Positions 23,460-33,782 of a stretch of DNA of 64,000 bases are shown here, piece by piece. The stretch is from NCBI GenBank assembly GCA_004194705.1, contig SADC01001305.1, positions 62,001 to 126,000 of the forward strand, in the 5' to 3' direction. Below the pieces are notes generated by a model. That model searched no databases. It saw nothing but the letters and a program-made list of their open reading frames with translations, and was not told the origin of the DNA. The number at the start of each line of letters is the position of its first letter. The first letter of the stretch is position 1. The DNA comes from Ditylenchus dipsaci. Taxonomy: Eukaryota; Nematoda; Chromadorea; Rhabditida; Anguinidae. Made by a program: the position numbers and the translations under genes.

Positions 23460-24330
23460 AAGGGAAGGAAAACTTAATATCCGCGCCGCGTAGGTTACAG
23501 GTTCGACTACCCCGGCTGCACACCATACATTTTCTGTTTTTAACAATTTCGTGTAAAAATCATCCTCGGGCTCTTGACTATCCGACAAGACCATCGACGC
23601 AGGGCTTCACTTCTAGTGTAGCTTATTCGTATGCTAAAAATAGGCTAGAGCTCCGATAATCGATACTTTCGAGGGTTTTCTTCTACTGGTTTGATTGATA
23701 TTTCTGCATTTTTCGACAAGTCACACGTTTCATATGCAGGAATAAAGCCAAGATCATGAGATTTCATTTGAGCTATCATACAAGGTAGTAGGTAATATTT
23801 TGTTAGAACTAATATTTTAAAAACTTTTACTGATGCCCAATATAATACCAGCCAGTCATGTGCATGAAATCTACAAATTACAGCATTTGCTGACAGTGAA
23901 GATGAAAATGGTCGCAATCGATTGCTTGATTGATAATCCTATTGAGGATTTCATCGAATTCAATGTTTTTTAAATTTTAGCTCTAACTTTATACAAACTT
24001 TTATCTGTATGATAGCTCGAATGAAAGCTGAACATCTTAGCTACATTTTGACACCAAACTTGTGAATAAAAAGAGAAAAAATAAGGTATGCAGCCAGTGG
24101 TAGTCGAACCTGTGACCTAAGGCGATGCGCATATAAAGTTCACCCCCCCCCTTTTATAGGTAGACTTGTTGTTGTAGACTTATTGTTCACGTGAATATTT
24201 ATCGATCCTGCTTACATATACTTCTTCAGCAAACAATGATCTTGGACACATCTTCTTATTAATAACTAACCGCCAAAAAATGTGCAAAAAAGGTTAAAAA
24301 CGGTTTCGAAAAAATAGGGGGTGGGTGGCA
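23460..24330. repeat. tRNA-like repeat arms in inverted orientation
   Basis: CGCGTAGGTTACAGGTTCGA near 23490 and its inverted relative GGTAGTCGAACCTGTGACCT near 24105 resemble a tRNA B box (GGTTCGANNCC) and its surroundings. Between them a minus-strand open stretch (23917-23645) reads coding-like but is unrecognised. A single ACGGTAT MITE end lies at 24337-24350. Confidence 0.4.
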
Positions 24331-24879
24331 ATTAGAGGAAATACGGTATGTCAATTTGCGGAACGAGTATCTCGTGGAGTCTTGATCAATTTTCTGCAGG
24401 GCGACATGAAGGGATGCAAAAGAAAATGGTCAGCAAGATTCTTGATGTTGAATTGGATTGAACTGCTCTAACTTATTTTTGTGCGATTTTATTCATTATC
24501 TTCAATCTATGGTTGTTACAAATGTCATCTTCGTCTGAATAAAGTTTATAATTGCTTTGTCGTTTAAATTTTCTAAGAACATGTGGAGTATAAAAACACA
24601 TTGTTAAAAACAAAAAAACGCTCGAAAGTTAGAAATGAAATAAAGGATGTAGAGGATCCTAACAAATATAGGCCCCAGTCCAAAAGAAAAATAAGAACAA
24701 AGGTTTCGACAATTCCGGCACCAGCCAGAACCCCAAAAAAGAATGCTATCTAAGTTAAAAAATGAAAAAGGTTAAAAACTTACAAAAAAGTCAGATTATT
24801 GGGATTTTTCGTTGAGCCCGTAGAAAAAAGTCATAAATAGACGAAACTTTGACATGATAATGGAAATTAAATCATGGCG

Positions 24880-25275
24880 GCGAAAAATTGTCGGCACAAA
24901 ATTGTCGCAGCACAAAATTGTCGGCACAAAATTGACGGCACAAAATTGTCATGTACCCTGCATTTCAATAACCATAAACACAAATCAGGGACAAACAATT
25001 GGATTTGTTGAACCGGTTTTTACTGGTCGCTTTCTCAAGAGCACATGCATGGGAATTCGTAAATGTAGCTGTAAATCCAAAGAAACATAATAATATAAAA
25101 AAATTGTGTGGAGGGAAGTTTTATTACAACACGGAAAAGGTGAATAAAAGGTCTATAATAAGTATGTTTTTCAGTATAAGCAATTTCAATTACCCTAAAT
25201 TCCCGCGAATAACACGCATCTCACAGATAACAAGCACCCCTCAGATAACACGTCTTCATAGATAACACGCACCTC
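24880..25275. repeat. Two short minisatellites
   Basis: 24885-24950 holds CACAAAATTGTCGG units. 25205-25272 holds AGATAACACGC(A/C)CCTC units. The intervening 24950-25200 is AT-rich with no recognised gene. Confidence 0.6.
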
Positions 25276-25424
25276 GCAGGTTCGGCTCATCTTCACGGTC
25301 ATCAAATATTTCCTCGTGAAATTGGCCTTTGTTTCATCAAAACTATTACCAGCTTATAAATGTGGGTAAGATACACTGTGAATCCGGTAAGATACACTGT
25401 AAAACTGTTATTATTAATAGGCTG

Positions 25425-26112
25425 TATGTGAAATTCCCCACCAAAAGTGTGAAATTCCCCACCAAATTAATTAAATTCCCCACGAAATTCAAAATCGTTC
25501 TAAAAATAGTGAATTTCTCCACCAAAATTGTGAAATTCCCCACCAAAATTGTGAAATTCCCCACAAAATTTTTCAAAAAATTATTTGTGCCTTTTCTGTC
25601 CAAGACCAACCGTATTTTGCATAATTTTGCAAGAATTCAAATTTTTAGCCTGAAAATGACATGGTTTGCTTAGAATCCCACCCGGAATGGCCAGAAGCCC
25701 CTGGAAATTGGTTTTTCGGTGGTTTACTAAAGGGGGAACTTTCTGCGAAAAAGCGATTAGGCGGATCAGATTTCGGGTCAGATGGGCTGAATCGCTCAGA
25801 ATTCTACCCTGAACCACTCCAAACCACCACAAACCTGGAATTTTGAGCAATTAAGCCCATCTGACCCGGAATCTGATCCGCCCAATCGCCTTCTCGCAAA
25901 AAAGTTTACCCCCCCCCCTTTGGTAAACTCCCAAAAACCAAGTTTCAGGGGCCTCTGGCCATTCCGGGTGGGATTCTGAGCAATCCATGTCATTTTCAGG
26001 CTAAAAAATTTGAATTCTTGCAAAATTAGGTTGGTTTGGAACAGAAAAAGGCATAAATGATTTTTTAAATAATTTGGTGGGGAATTTCACAATTTTGGTG
26101 GGGAAATTCAAT
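25425..26112. mobile_element. Foldback: GGTGGGGAATTTC arms around a conserved palindromic core
   Basis: The outer arms are tandem GTGAAATTCCCCACCAAA units (25430-25570) mirrored by GGTGGGGAATTTCACAATTT (26080-26110). The core (25660-25995) is a palindrome: CCCGGAATGGCCAGAAGCCC and GGCGGATCAGATTTCGGGTC are mirrored by GACCCGGAATCTGATCCGCC and GGGGCCTCTGGCCATTCCGG. Recognisably the same core occurs at 40270-40512 and 49810-50145 with unrelated arms. Open frames here are repeat artefacts. Confidence 0.75.
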
Positions 26113-26309
26113 TTGATCCTTATTAATATTATTACTTTTTACACTAAATCATACAAATTCTTTGACTACAAGTACCTCTTACAGGAGAGGTGGAAGCTGC
26201 TTAGGTTTAAAAATGCAACCTCGGTGCCGTAAATTTGTGTTGGTGATTCCCTAAAATGATGCGCAGGTTTGACCTCACGCGGTGGCAAGCTAGTTATTTT
26301 TGGCTTGTT

Positions 26310-26640
26310 TGACCAATGTCTAAGAGTTCTTTTTCAAAGTGCTCGGCCAGTTTTGCCTCTTCCTGCACTAGATGAATTCTAGGTTGACCGTTTGGACCAG
26401 CCCCATGCTTTTCAAAGCAGTGAATGATATCATCCTTGCTTCCATATGTGGCTTAAGTTATTCCGAAGGCCTAGAACGAGTCGATTATATTATCTACGCT
26501 TTCAAGATACCATGCATTTAGAAAGACATCCGCGCTGCCTTTGGGTTGCTTTTTTCTCATCATACAGCCAGAATCATACAATGCATCATGAGATAGATTT
26601 GTAGCAAACATATTCCTTTGCATATAAGTCGCCTACGCCT
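26310..26640 (-). pseudogene. Possible third relative of the 158-aa gene, broken
   Basis: The minus-strand translation from about 26640 reads NMFATNLSHDALYDSG, then KGSADVFLNAWYLESVDNII. It then has two in-frame stops within DSF-stop-AFGIT-stop, followed by GSKDDIIHCFEKHGAGP and LVQEEAKLAEHFEKEL. The pattern DS(L/F).A(L/F)G(Y/I) ... D(D)...I ... KH(N/G) ... basic/acidic helix parallels exon 1 of the 12094-16677 gene. Homology is tentative. The stops make it non-functional unless they fall in unrecognised introns. Confidence 0.35.
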
Positions 26641-26649
26641 ATTTTTAAA

Positions 26650-28120
26650 TTTTTGTTGACTGTGAAAACGGTGTAGGTAAAATGCATAGGGGTGGCGTTC
26701 TATCAGAGAGTGGCGTTCTATTTTCAAGCCCCCGTGGGAGTGGCGTTCTATTAGAGAGCGGCATTCTATTAGAGAGAATACGGTACTCGGTTTTACCCCC
26801 CCCCCCCCAGTAATTTTTTTAGAATACCTAAAATCACACTTTTAAAAAAAACTGGCATTAGTAATGATTTGGCCCTGAGCCAAAGCCTAAGCCAAAGCCT
26901 AAGGGCTAAGCCTGATTCCTAAGCCTAAAAATAATTGGGATGGGTAGAACCGAGTATCTTTTTGGAAGGGGTAAAACCGAGTAGTGCTAAAAAATTTAAC
27001 GTAGAGGTTACATTTGTCGATAGTCTTGTCCGGCTGTATGAATTTGCAGTAGGAGCTGTGTAAAAAAGCGATCTTACTTGACCAGTAGACCTAAAATCAC
27101 AAATAGAAGTTTCTCAATATAGATTATCAAAGCTAAGTAACATAAATAATAGTTAAGCCAACAGATCCTTTTTTGGGCATTCTTCACGCGGTTTCTGATC
27201 CAGCTCAAGGTTTTTTCTCAGATGAGTCAGTGATATTCACCTAAAATAAATATCGTCCATTTGCTTAGGACCATTGTATATGAGCAAAAAATACCTGACG
27301 TTCCCAGTAAAAAAAACAGTGAGCCTCCAAAAACAAGTTTTCGGTTGCTTCTGGCCGCCACAGAGCAAAATTATGGCCAGCTAAACGTATTTTCTGACTG
27401 AAAAATTCGTTTCCCCGCAAAATTTTGACTTTGGTGCTCAAATTACCATATTTACTGCAGGAAATCCAAAATTTACTGCGGGAAATCAGTATTTTGGGTG
27501 TGAAATCAATTTTAGCCTACAGCCAAATTCGGGTGTACCCTTTCTTGTCCTTTGATAACTGGGATTATTGCGAATTCGGACTTCATAAATTCGAATAAAG
27601 TTAATTGGCGCATTTCATAACTGGGCCCAAAGCAAATTGATTTTTTAAAAACTCGGTCAAATACTAATTCGTATTTCTATCAACTGGGCCGAATACTAAT
27701 ACCATGCAAACAGGCTTAAATCGCTTCAATCCACCCCAAACAGCTCCAAATAAGCTTATACAGCCTATACCAACAAGTACCAAGCAGATAGTATCCAAGT
27801 GGTTGTACTTAAGAGCACAGATTAAACCGAGTGTGATAAAGTAGACCACATGGAGAATATATTCAGGCCAGGATGGCTGAGTTTGTGAGCCGGAAAATCA
27901 ACCAACGAGTGGCAAATTACTTAGGTGACTAGTCAGCCAATTGGAAAAAGTTGGACAGTAAAAGTCAAGGAAAAGTGTGATGCCCCGAGTGGAAAGCACC
28001 GTGGCCCAGTGGGAGCGTGCTGGGCTCATAGGTTATCCGACACGTTTGCGCGCACGACATTTGCGCGCCATGACATTTGCGCGCCGACATTTGCGCGCCA
28101 AAATACATTTACATATCTGG
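26650..28120. other. Repeats; two weak coding-like patches
   Basis: 26700-26790 carries GTGGCGTTCTATTAGAGAG units ending in a MITE-type ATACGGTA. 26870-26930 repeats AAGCCTAAG. Minus-strand 27230-27150 (LTHLRKNLELDQKPREECPK) and 27849-27690 (hydrophobic, YFITLGLICALKY) look weakly coding but have no supported structure. 28040-28110 repeats GACATTTGCGCGCC four times. Confidence 0.4.
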
Positions 28121-28129
28121 ACATCATTT

Positions 28130-28310
28130 AAACCACACAGGTAGTTGATAAGGAAGTGGTTCTATGCTCGGACTGATTGCACTCAGAGGGGCTCGAACCA
28201 GCAACCTTGGTGATGAGTATATGGACCTCTAAACCACTCTGACACTCAAAATTATAATAAAAAATAAGATATGCGCCCAGGTGGATTCGAACCAGCTGTT
28301 GCGTCTTCTC
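28130..28310 (-). repeat. tRNA-derived SINE-like sequence
   Basis: On the minus strand GTGTCAGAGTGGTTTAGAGG (A-box-like) is followed about 40 nt later by GGTTGCTGGTTCGAGCCC (B-box-like), and a second B-box-like GGTTCGAATCC-type word lies near 28285. Cloverleaf arms do not close, so it is not a tRNA gene. Related fragments occur at 12430-12545, 42470-42545 and 43490-43540. Confidence 0.45.
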
Positions 28311-28839
28311 GACGCAAAGAAGAATGCCCAAAAGTATAAAAAAGCAAAAATAACTTTTCAATATATTGGAATTTTGCTAGTATTTTGTTTATCGATTTTT
28401 AGCTATTTTTCTCAACTTTTTTTTCCCAATACACAAAAAATGTTCTTGCAAGTTTAGTTTCGATTGATAGTCTGCCCAAGCCCTCTTTTTGTAGTTTGTA
28501 CCCTCCTCCCTTCTCTTATCTTTGATTTTCAGCTAAAGCTGAAATCAGTCTTCCCTTTTCTCTTTGTAAATGTAGCTATTAAATGCTTTTGCTCTGAAAA
28601 TTCTATTTATTTGAAAAGACAGTGATCTGTCAGCCATATGACCGTTTCTTGCCTATTTGAAGGGTGTGTTTTCGTTGAGTGAAATATTGGTAACACGTGA
28701 GACCTGTAATAGGGATATATCCAATTCATTCTTGGTTCATTTTTAGTTTTGGAAAAGCTACAGAAATATACATGTAGCAGTAAAGGTTTCAATTACAGTA
28801 GATCAAATTTTGAGGTCGCCATAACCACACTTGCCCGTT

Positions 28840-29720
28840 TCGGAAAATAGGGCCCTAGCGCCAGACTTTTCGGCGGAAATTTCAGCGGCATTTTCAAAAT
28901 TTGGCCTAGGCGCAAAAAGCGGCGTTGGCGCTAGGGCGCCAAGGTAAAATTATTGCATCACCCCAGGATATAATAAGGGCGCCGTATTATCGACCGCGAA
29001 TTGAGTTTTCTCATGAAAAAATTATGATAAATCGAAATAAAAAAACTCAAGAAAGTTCACAAAAACGTTTTTTAATTTTTATGATAAAACAAGGATTGTA
29101 CAAGTATTTCGAAAAAGTCCGCGCCTCTCCTAAAATCTCGGGCGCCGACGCCAGCTGCTAAAAACTAAAGGGCATCGGGCTTGTGAAAAATCGGCGACTT
29201 GCAATGGCCTCGTGCTAGTATGGCCATAATCGCTTGATAAGCAGTTTACACTTTTTCGTAGCTGAAAATTTTGTACACTTTCGTGGTGTTTCAACAATTA
29301 TTACACTCTCATTTCCGAACGTGTGTGTTTGTAGCGAACTTTAGGAATGCAAGCAACCAAGCGACTTTCTGGCTGGACCAGACGAGACTAATATCCGAGA
29401 AGTTAAAATCCGTTCCAATGGTCAATTGAACTTGAAAATAACTGATATAAAGCCAGCAGATTATTGCGAACACTTTTGCTAGGCAGCCTCTTCCATGAAG
29501 TTGACGTGCTCCGACAGATATGTTACGAAGGCCTAGCCAACGAGAGCGAAAATACCGTAACGTCACGACAAATCAAAGCAGACAAATGAAAATGGTTTTA
29601 AAAACGATTTTGAAATATCAAATCTCTGGCGTGTCTGGTACACGCGCATTTGAAATGCAAGAATTATTCCATCGGGCGCGAGCATGCCCTTTAAAAGACG
29701 TTCACACAACCAATAATTGA
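28840..29720. other. GC-rich hairpin and unrecognised coding-like stretch
   Basis: 28850-28945 is a GC-rich imperfect hairpin (GGGCCCTAGCGCC / GGCGCTAGGGCGCC). In 29350-29520 the plus-strand frame reads REVKIRSNGQLNLKITDIKP, then ADYCEHFC, like the end of an Ig-fold strand F motif, then breaks. 29690-29736 is a 45-bp word repeated at 33050-33095 (see 32342 entry). No intact gene. Confidence 0.4.
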
Positions 29721-29958
29721 AAGCGGTAACTTTTTTTGAATTTTTTCCCCTGATTTGCGGAAAATCGGCTTTTTAGGCAAGTTATTATTACAGTGGGAGA
29801 TTTCTTCTGAACGCCTAAAATGTAGTTTTAATTAAATTGAAAATATATATGCAACATTAAGTAGGTAAGTGAATATTTTAGTGTTCTTAAGATTGTTTTC
29901 AGTGTTGATAATTTTATGTTGATAATTCAGTGCAAGTTCTAAGAAAGTTAGTTGTAGG

Positions 29959-30071
29959 TAGGGTTGTCGACGAGCCGAAATTTTCGACGCGTCGAGTCAA
30001 GCGTCGAAAGTCGAAAATTTTCTACTTTTCGAAGTGAAAAGTCGAATTCGACGCGTCGAGTCGACAACCCT
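29959..30071. mobile_element. Short MITE, GGGTTGTCGAC ends
   Basis: GGGTTGTCGACGAGCC pairs with GGCTC-poor right end GAGTCGACAACCC. The inner arms GACGCGTCGAGTC and ATTTTCGAC repeat and pair. It has CpG-rich arms. hAT-like ends are possible. Confidence 0.6.
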
Positions 30072-30439
30072 TGTTGTGAGTGTTAGTTATAAGAAATTCG
30101 ACCCTACTAGAGTGTACCACCCCCCCCCTTCCTTCAAAAAGCCATTCCAGTGTACCACCGTTAGGTCGTTTTACAGTCTCTATCATTTCACCGTCTGTAT
30201 TATTTTACCGTCTATATCATTTCACCATCTAATAACTCGACCTTAATATTGATTCAATAGGATCATTTCACATAAAACGTTCTCATTTTGGGCAACCGGA
30301 CAAAACATAGAATTACTAACATAGAATCGGCGGTAGTAGATTGAAGTTTTTAGGTGGTCATACCGAATTGGCAGCACTTGTTCGGCAGTGCCCAGATTGT
30401 ATATTAGACTTTTTTTTGAAGTGTAGCTAACCATGTTAG

Positions 30440-30690
30440 GAGCTGGATCATCTGGATGTCCCATGGAATAACTAAACCAAGTGGTCGTAAACTTGGATCG
30501 ATACTTTTGAAACATTTTTATTGTTTCAAAACTTGTTTTCTACACTAATTCAAGCATTCTGAAGATGCTTTGACAGAACTAAAACTACGTTTCGCAAAAT
30601 TGACGAAAACTGTGAAAATACTATCAAAATGTGATTTTACTACTGTCAAACCATCTTTAGAATGCTTTTATTAGTGCAGAAAACAATTTT
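30440..30690. mobile_element. Foldback, relative of 63380-63700
   Basis: AAACTTGTTTTCTACACTAA, TTCAAGCATTCTGAAGATG and TTTGACAG are mirrored by CTGTCAAACCATCTTTAGAA, TGCTTTTATTAGTGCAGAAA and ACAATTTTT. The same motifs in the same order form the hairpin at 63380-63700. Confidence 0.6.
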
Positions 30691-30775
30691 TGGAGCCGAA
30701 AAACGTGAAAATACGAACCGATGAAAACGCTGAAGCGCGGCGAAATTAGCGTTCCCAAAAAAATTTTGGTAAAGG

Positions 30776-30868
30776 AACGTTTGTACGACTTTATGCATTT
30801 GCATAAAATCGTACAAACGTTTGTACGATTTTATGCAAATGCATAAAGTCGTACAAACGTTCGAAAAC
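30776..30868. repeat. Near-perfect nested palindrome
   Basis: Four alternating copies of GTACGA(C/T)TTTATGCA and its complement, joined by AACGTTTGTACG, form palindromes at two scales over about 90 bp. Downstream GAAAACAACAGGGGGACCAA resembles the ends of the MITE at 53731-53989. Confidence 0.7.
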
Positions 30869-31084
30869 AACAGGGGGACCAAAGCAGTTTTTTATATTTT
30901 TTCGAAAATATTTAGATTGTGTCCGAACCACCGAAAACCATGCGAAAACCACCCCAAACCACCTAACACACCTAAAACCACCCAAAATCGCCCCCAAACC
31001 ATCCGTGGATATCCACGTGGATGACATGAAAATCGAAATTTTTTTAATCTCAACTAAACCATCTTAGCATATTCAAAATCGTGT

Positions 31085-32341
31085 ACAGTCCACTCTCGTT
31101 ATAATGAAGTCGGCGGGACCGGACTAAATGTTCGTTATAACGAGAGTTCCGTTATATTGGAAGTTTGCTATAATGAGAGTTTGCAAACAAAAAATCTTGT
31201 AAAGTTCGTTATACCGAGAGTTTTGCAATATTTAGGTTATTTTTTATAAAAAATAGTTTTTTTTCGATCAACTGTAACCACGCTATCTTACAACAAATAC
31301 AGGAGACTCTCGATATAAGGAATATCATATAACGGAAAGCAATATATAATAAAAGAAAGATTTAGCTGATTCAATCATAGTTACTATAAATTTTTCTAAA
31401 TAGACGATCGATATAACGGATTCTCTTTATAACGGACAAAGAAGTCTTTCCTACATGTCTGTTATTGTATTAACAATAGGACAAGAAAAACTGGCACACA
31501 TGTCACAACTTAGTGAAAAACAAAAAGAGAAATAATTAAAACGAGTAACCCTCTGCTACGATCATATAGTTTGGAAGAAGCTGCCAGATCAGACGCGTCA
31601 AATCGAAAATACGGTATGCTATGATATGGTGCGGTCTTAGTTTTGCTTGTTTGCCATTATTAACTTCATGCAAAACTTTTTTCTTTCAAAAATTTAATTT
31701 GAGTGCTCAGCGCCATATCTAATTGATTTGTAACCTTTACTTGTTTTCGGGTCCCTTTCTTAATCGGCCGAGGTGACCTGTCGCATTTTTGTAAGTAATT
31801 CGATTATACAGAAAATTGTTGGGCGTTTAAAACCAATACATGAAATACCAACAAATACCAGTGAAATAACAAAAAATCCGTACATCGTGATAACTGAATA
31901 TACAGTCAAATCTCTTCATAAAGGTCACTTTGGGGACCAATTTAACCCACCAATATCAAGGAGTGCCCACTATGCAAAATAAGAAATCTCGACCAAAAGC
32001 TCGCTTAGGACCGAGCGGACCGGCACTATGAAGGGGTTGATCATTGTGGCCATGGGTCGAAGATGAAGAGATTCCACTGCAAACTGAACAAAAACCGAAA
32101 AATTCACATTTTAATACTAATCAACCCGTGAAAATAGAAAAATTCGTTATATCGAGAGTCTTTTTCATTGTCGGGACCTAAATAAATGTTCTTTATAACA
32201 AGAGTTCTGTTTAATGAGAGTACGTTATATTGGGGTGTGTTTTATTGAAATTGAGATTTAACCAACCAAATCAACAAATAATGTTCGTTATAACGAGAGT
32301 TCCGTTATATTGGGAGTGCGTTATAACGAGAGTCGACTGTA
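31085..32341. mobile_element. CAGTC-family element with a nested second element
   Basis: TACAGTCCACTCTCGTTATA at 31085 pairs with TATAACGAGAGTCGACTGTA at 32341. Internal GTTATAACGAGAG words recur near 31135 and 32290. A smaller element (about 31910-32085; TACAGTCAAATCTCTTCATA / GATGAAGAGATTCCACTG) lies inside. No coding capacity. Confidence 0.6.
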
Positions 32342-33780
32342 GTTAATTGGGTTTGATTAGACCAAAACTTCGAGTTTACCTACCAATACCTGCAGCATTT
32401 GTAGCAGGTGTAGAAGGTGGCGGTTTTCTTCTTCTGCCGATTTCGTAAAGCCGGTAGATGTCTTAGCTCTCGCACCTCCTTCACCACACCATCGAGAAAC
32501 TTTGATTTAATTGAGCTGAAGCAGAAACTCTTAAAATACTACGAAAAGATAACAACTGTACACAAGCTATAGCAGATGGAATGATTAGAAATAAACGGAA
32601 TAGGAAAAATGATCTCAACCAATGTAAATGAGTGATATTCGTTAAAATAATTAACAGAATGATCGTTGATTTAAACTATTGCTTGTGTACAGTTGTTATC
32701 AATTCGTAGTATTTTAAGAGTTTCTGCTTTAGCTCAAGCAAGGTTATTTTGAGTGGTTTTTGGTGTTTTAGGTGAATTGGGGTGGTTTTGGATGAATTAT
32801 TTTGTTGTATTTGTGTTTGTTAGTTGTGTACATGGCGTAGGCAGGGGGGGCTGAGGGGGCTATATCCCCGTCAGATTTTTCGAAAAAAATTGTTAATTAA
32901 AAGCACTATAAAACTCAAAAAACGGTGTAGCGAAAATGACCTCTCGGGGAGCTTTAGCCCCCCCCCCCGTCAGATTTTTTAACTACGCCTCTGATTGTGT
33001 ACATGTGTACTCTTAAAGCTGTGTGTGAACCCGTTTGTTAACTTTTTAGGCCTTTAAAAGACGTTTACACAACCAATAATTGAAAGCGGTAACTTAAAGT
33101 CGGCTGCATTGAGAATCATAGCTCTGAGAAGTGAGAAGCGTGGCCAGCAATAGAAAGCGATGAGATCCATGCAAACATCCTTACACTCTATCTGTTATAT
33201 TCTTTTCTTGTACTCTATTTGGAACACACACATATATTGTAAGGCTTAGGTAAATCAATAAATTGTTCTGTTGTAATTGTGTTTGTTAGACATGGGGTAC
33301 GCCTTTTCCCTATAAAACCGTTTCACTGTAAAACCGTTTCCTTGTAAGCCGTTTCCCTGTAAGGGAAGTTTCCCTGTGAGGAATGGTATCTTGTAAACCA
33401 GAAAAAATTCAATCTCCCCAAATCACGCCGAACCGTCAAAAATTACCGCAAACACCCCAATTTACTTAAATCAATCCGAAAGGACGGACGGACTCATACA
33501 TGAGTCTAAAAAATTAAGAAAAAAGAATAAAAAGATCCGTTGGTCAACCCTTGCTAATCCTAAAAGTTATTAAAAAATAACACAGGAACCAAGTATAAAA
33601 AGTAGTACCTATAAAGGGATAGGGCCGAAAATATGTCAGGCGTGACTACACATTTAATTTTTTTAATATACTTGCTTTTTCTGTAATATTCTTTTCTTCT
33701 TTTATTATGTAGGCCAACCATTAACAATAGAAGTACTAGTGCAACAATATAAATAAAATCATTACGTGATGTACAGTTAT
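32342..33780. other. No gene; repeats downstream of TOP3B
   Basis: 32510-32730 is a hairpin (AAACTCTTAAAATACTACGA / TCGTAGTATTTTAAGAGTTT). 32796-32824 and about 33260-33290 share TTGTTGTA.TTGTGTTTGTTAG. 33050-33095 (CTTTAAAAGACGTTTACACA, then ACCAATAATTGAAAGCGG) duplicates 29690-29736, so a solo LTR or similar remnant is possible. 33310-33380 repeats CCGTTTCCCTGTAA. Confidence 0.45.
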
Positions 33781-33782
33781 GC

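Noticed and set aside
24880..25275. CRISPR-like array appearance of evenly spaced short repeats
   Set aside because: Units are contiguous and degenerate with no unique spacers, and this is a eukaryotic nuclear sequence. These are minisatellites.
25329..26023. Several 75-114-aa open frames
   Set aside because: They read through foldback arms and minisatellite units (repeating FPTKxVK-type peptides) and appear on both strands.
28130..28310. tRNA gene candidates (also 12430-12545, 23490, 24105, 42475-42545, 43490-43540)
   Set aside because: A- and B-box-like words are present, but acceptor and anticodon stems do not close. They look like tRNA-derived repeat fragments.
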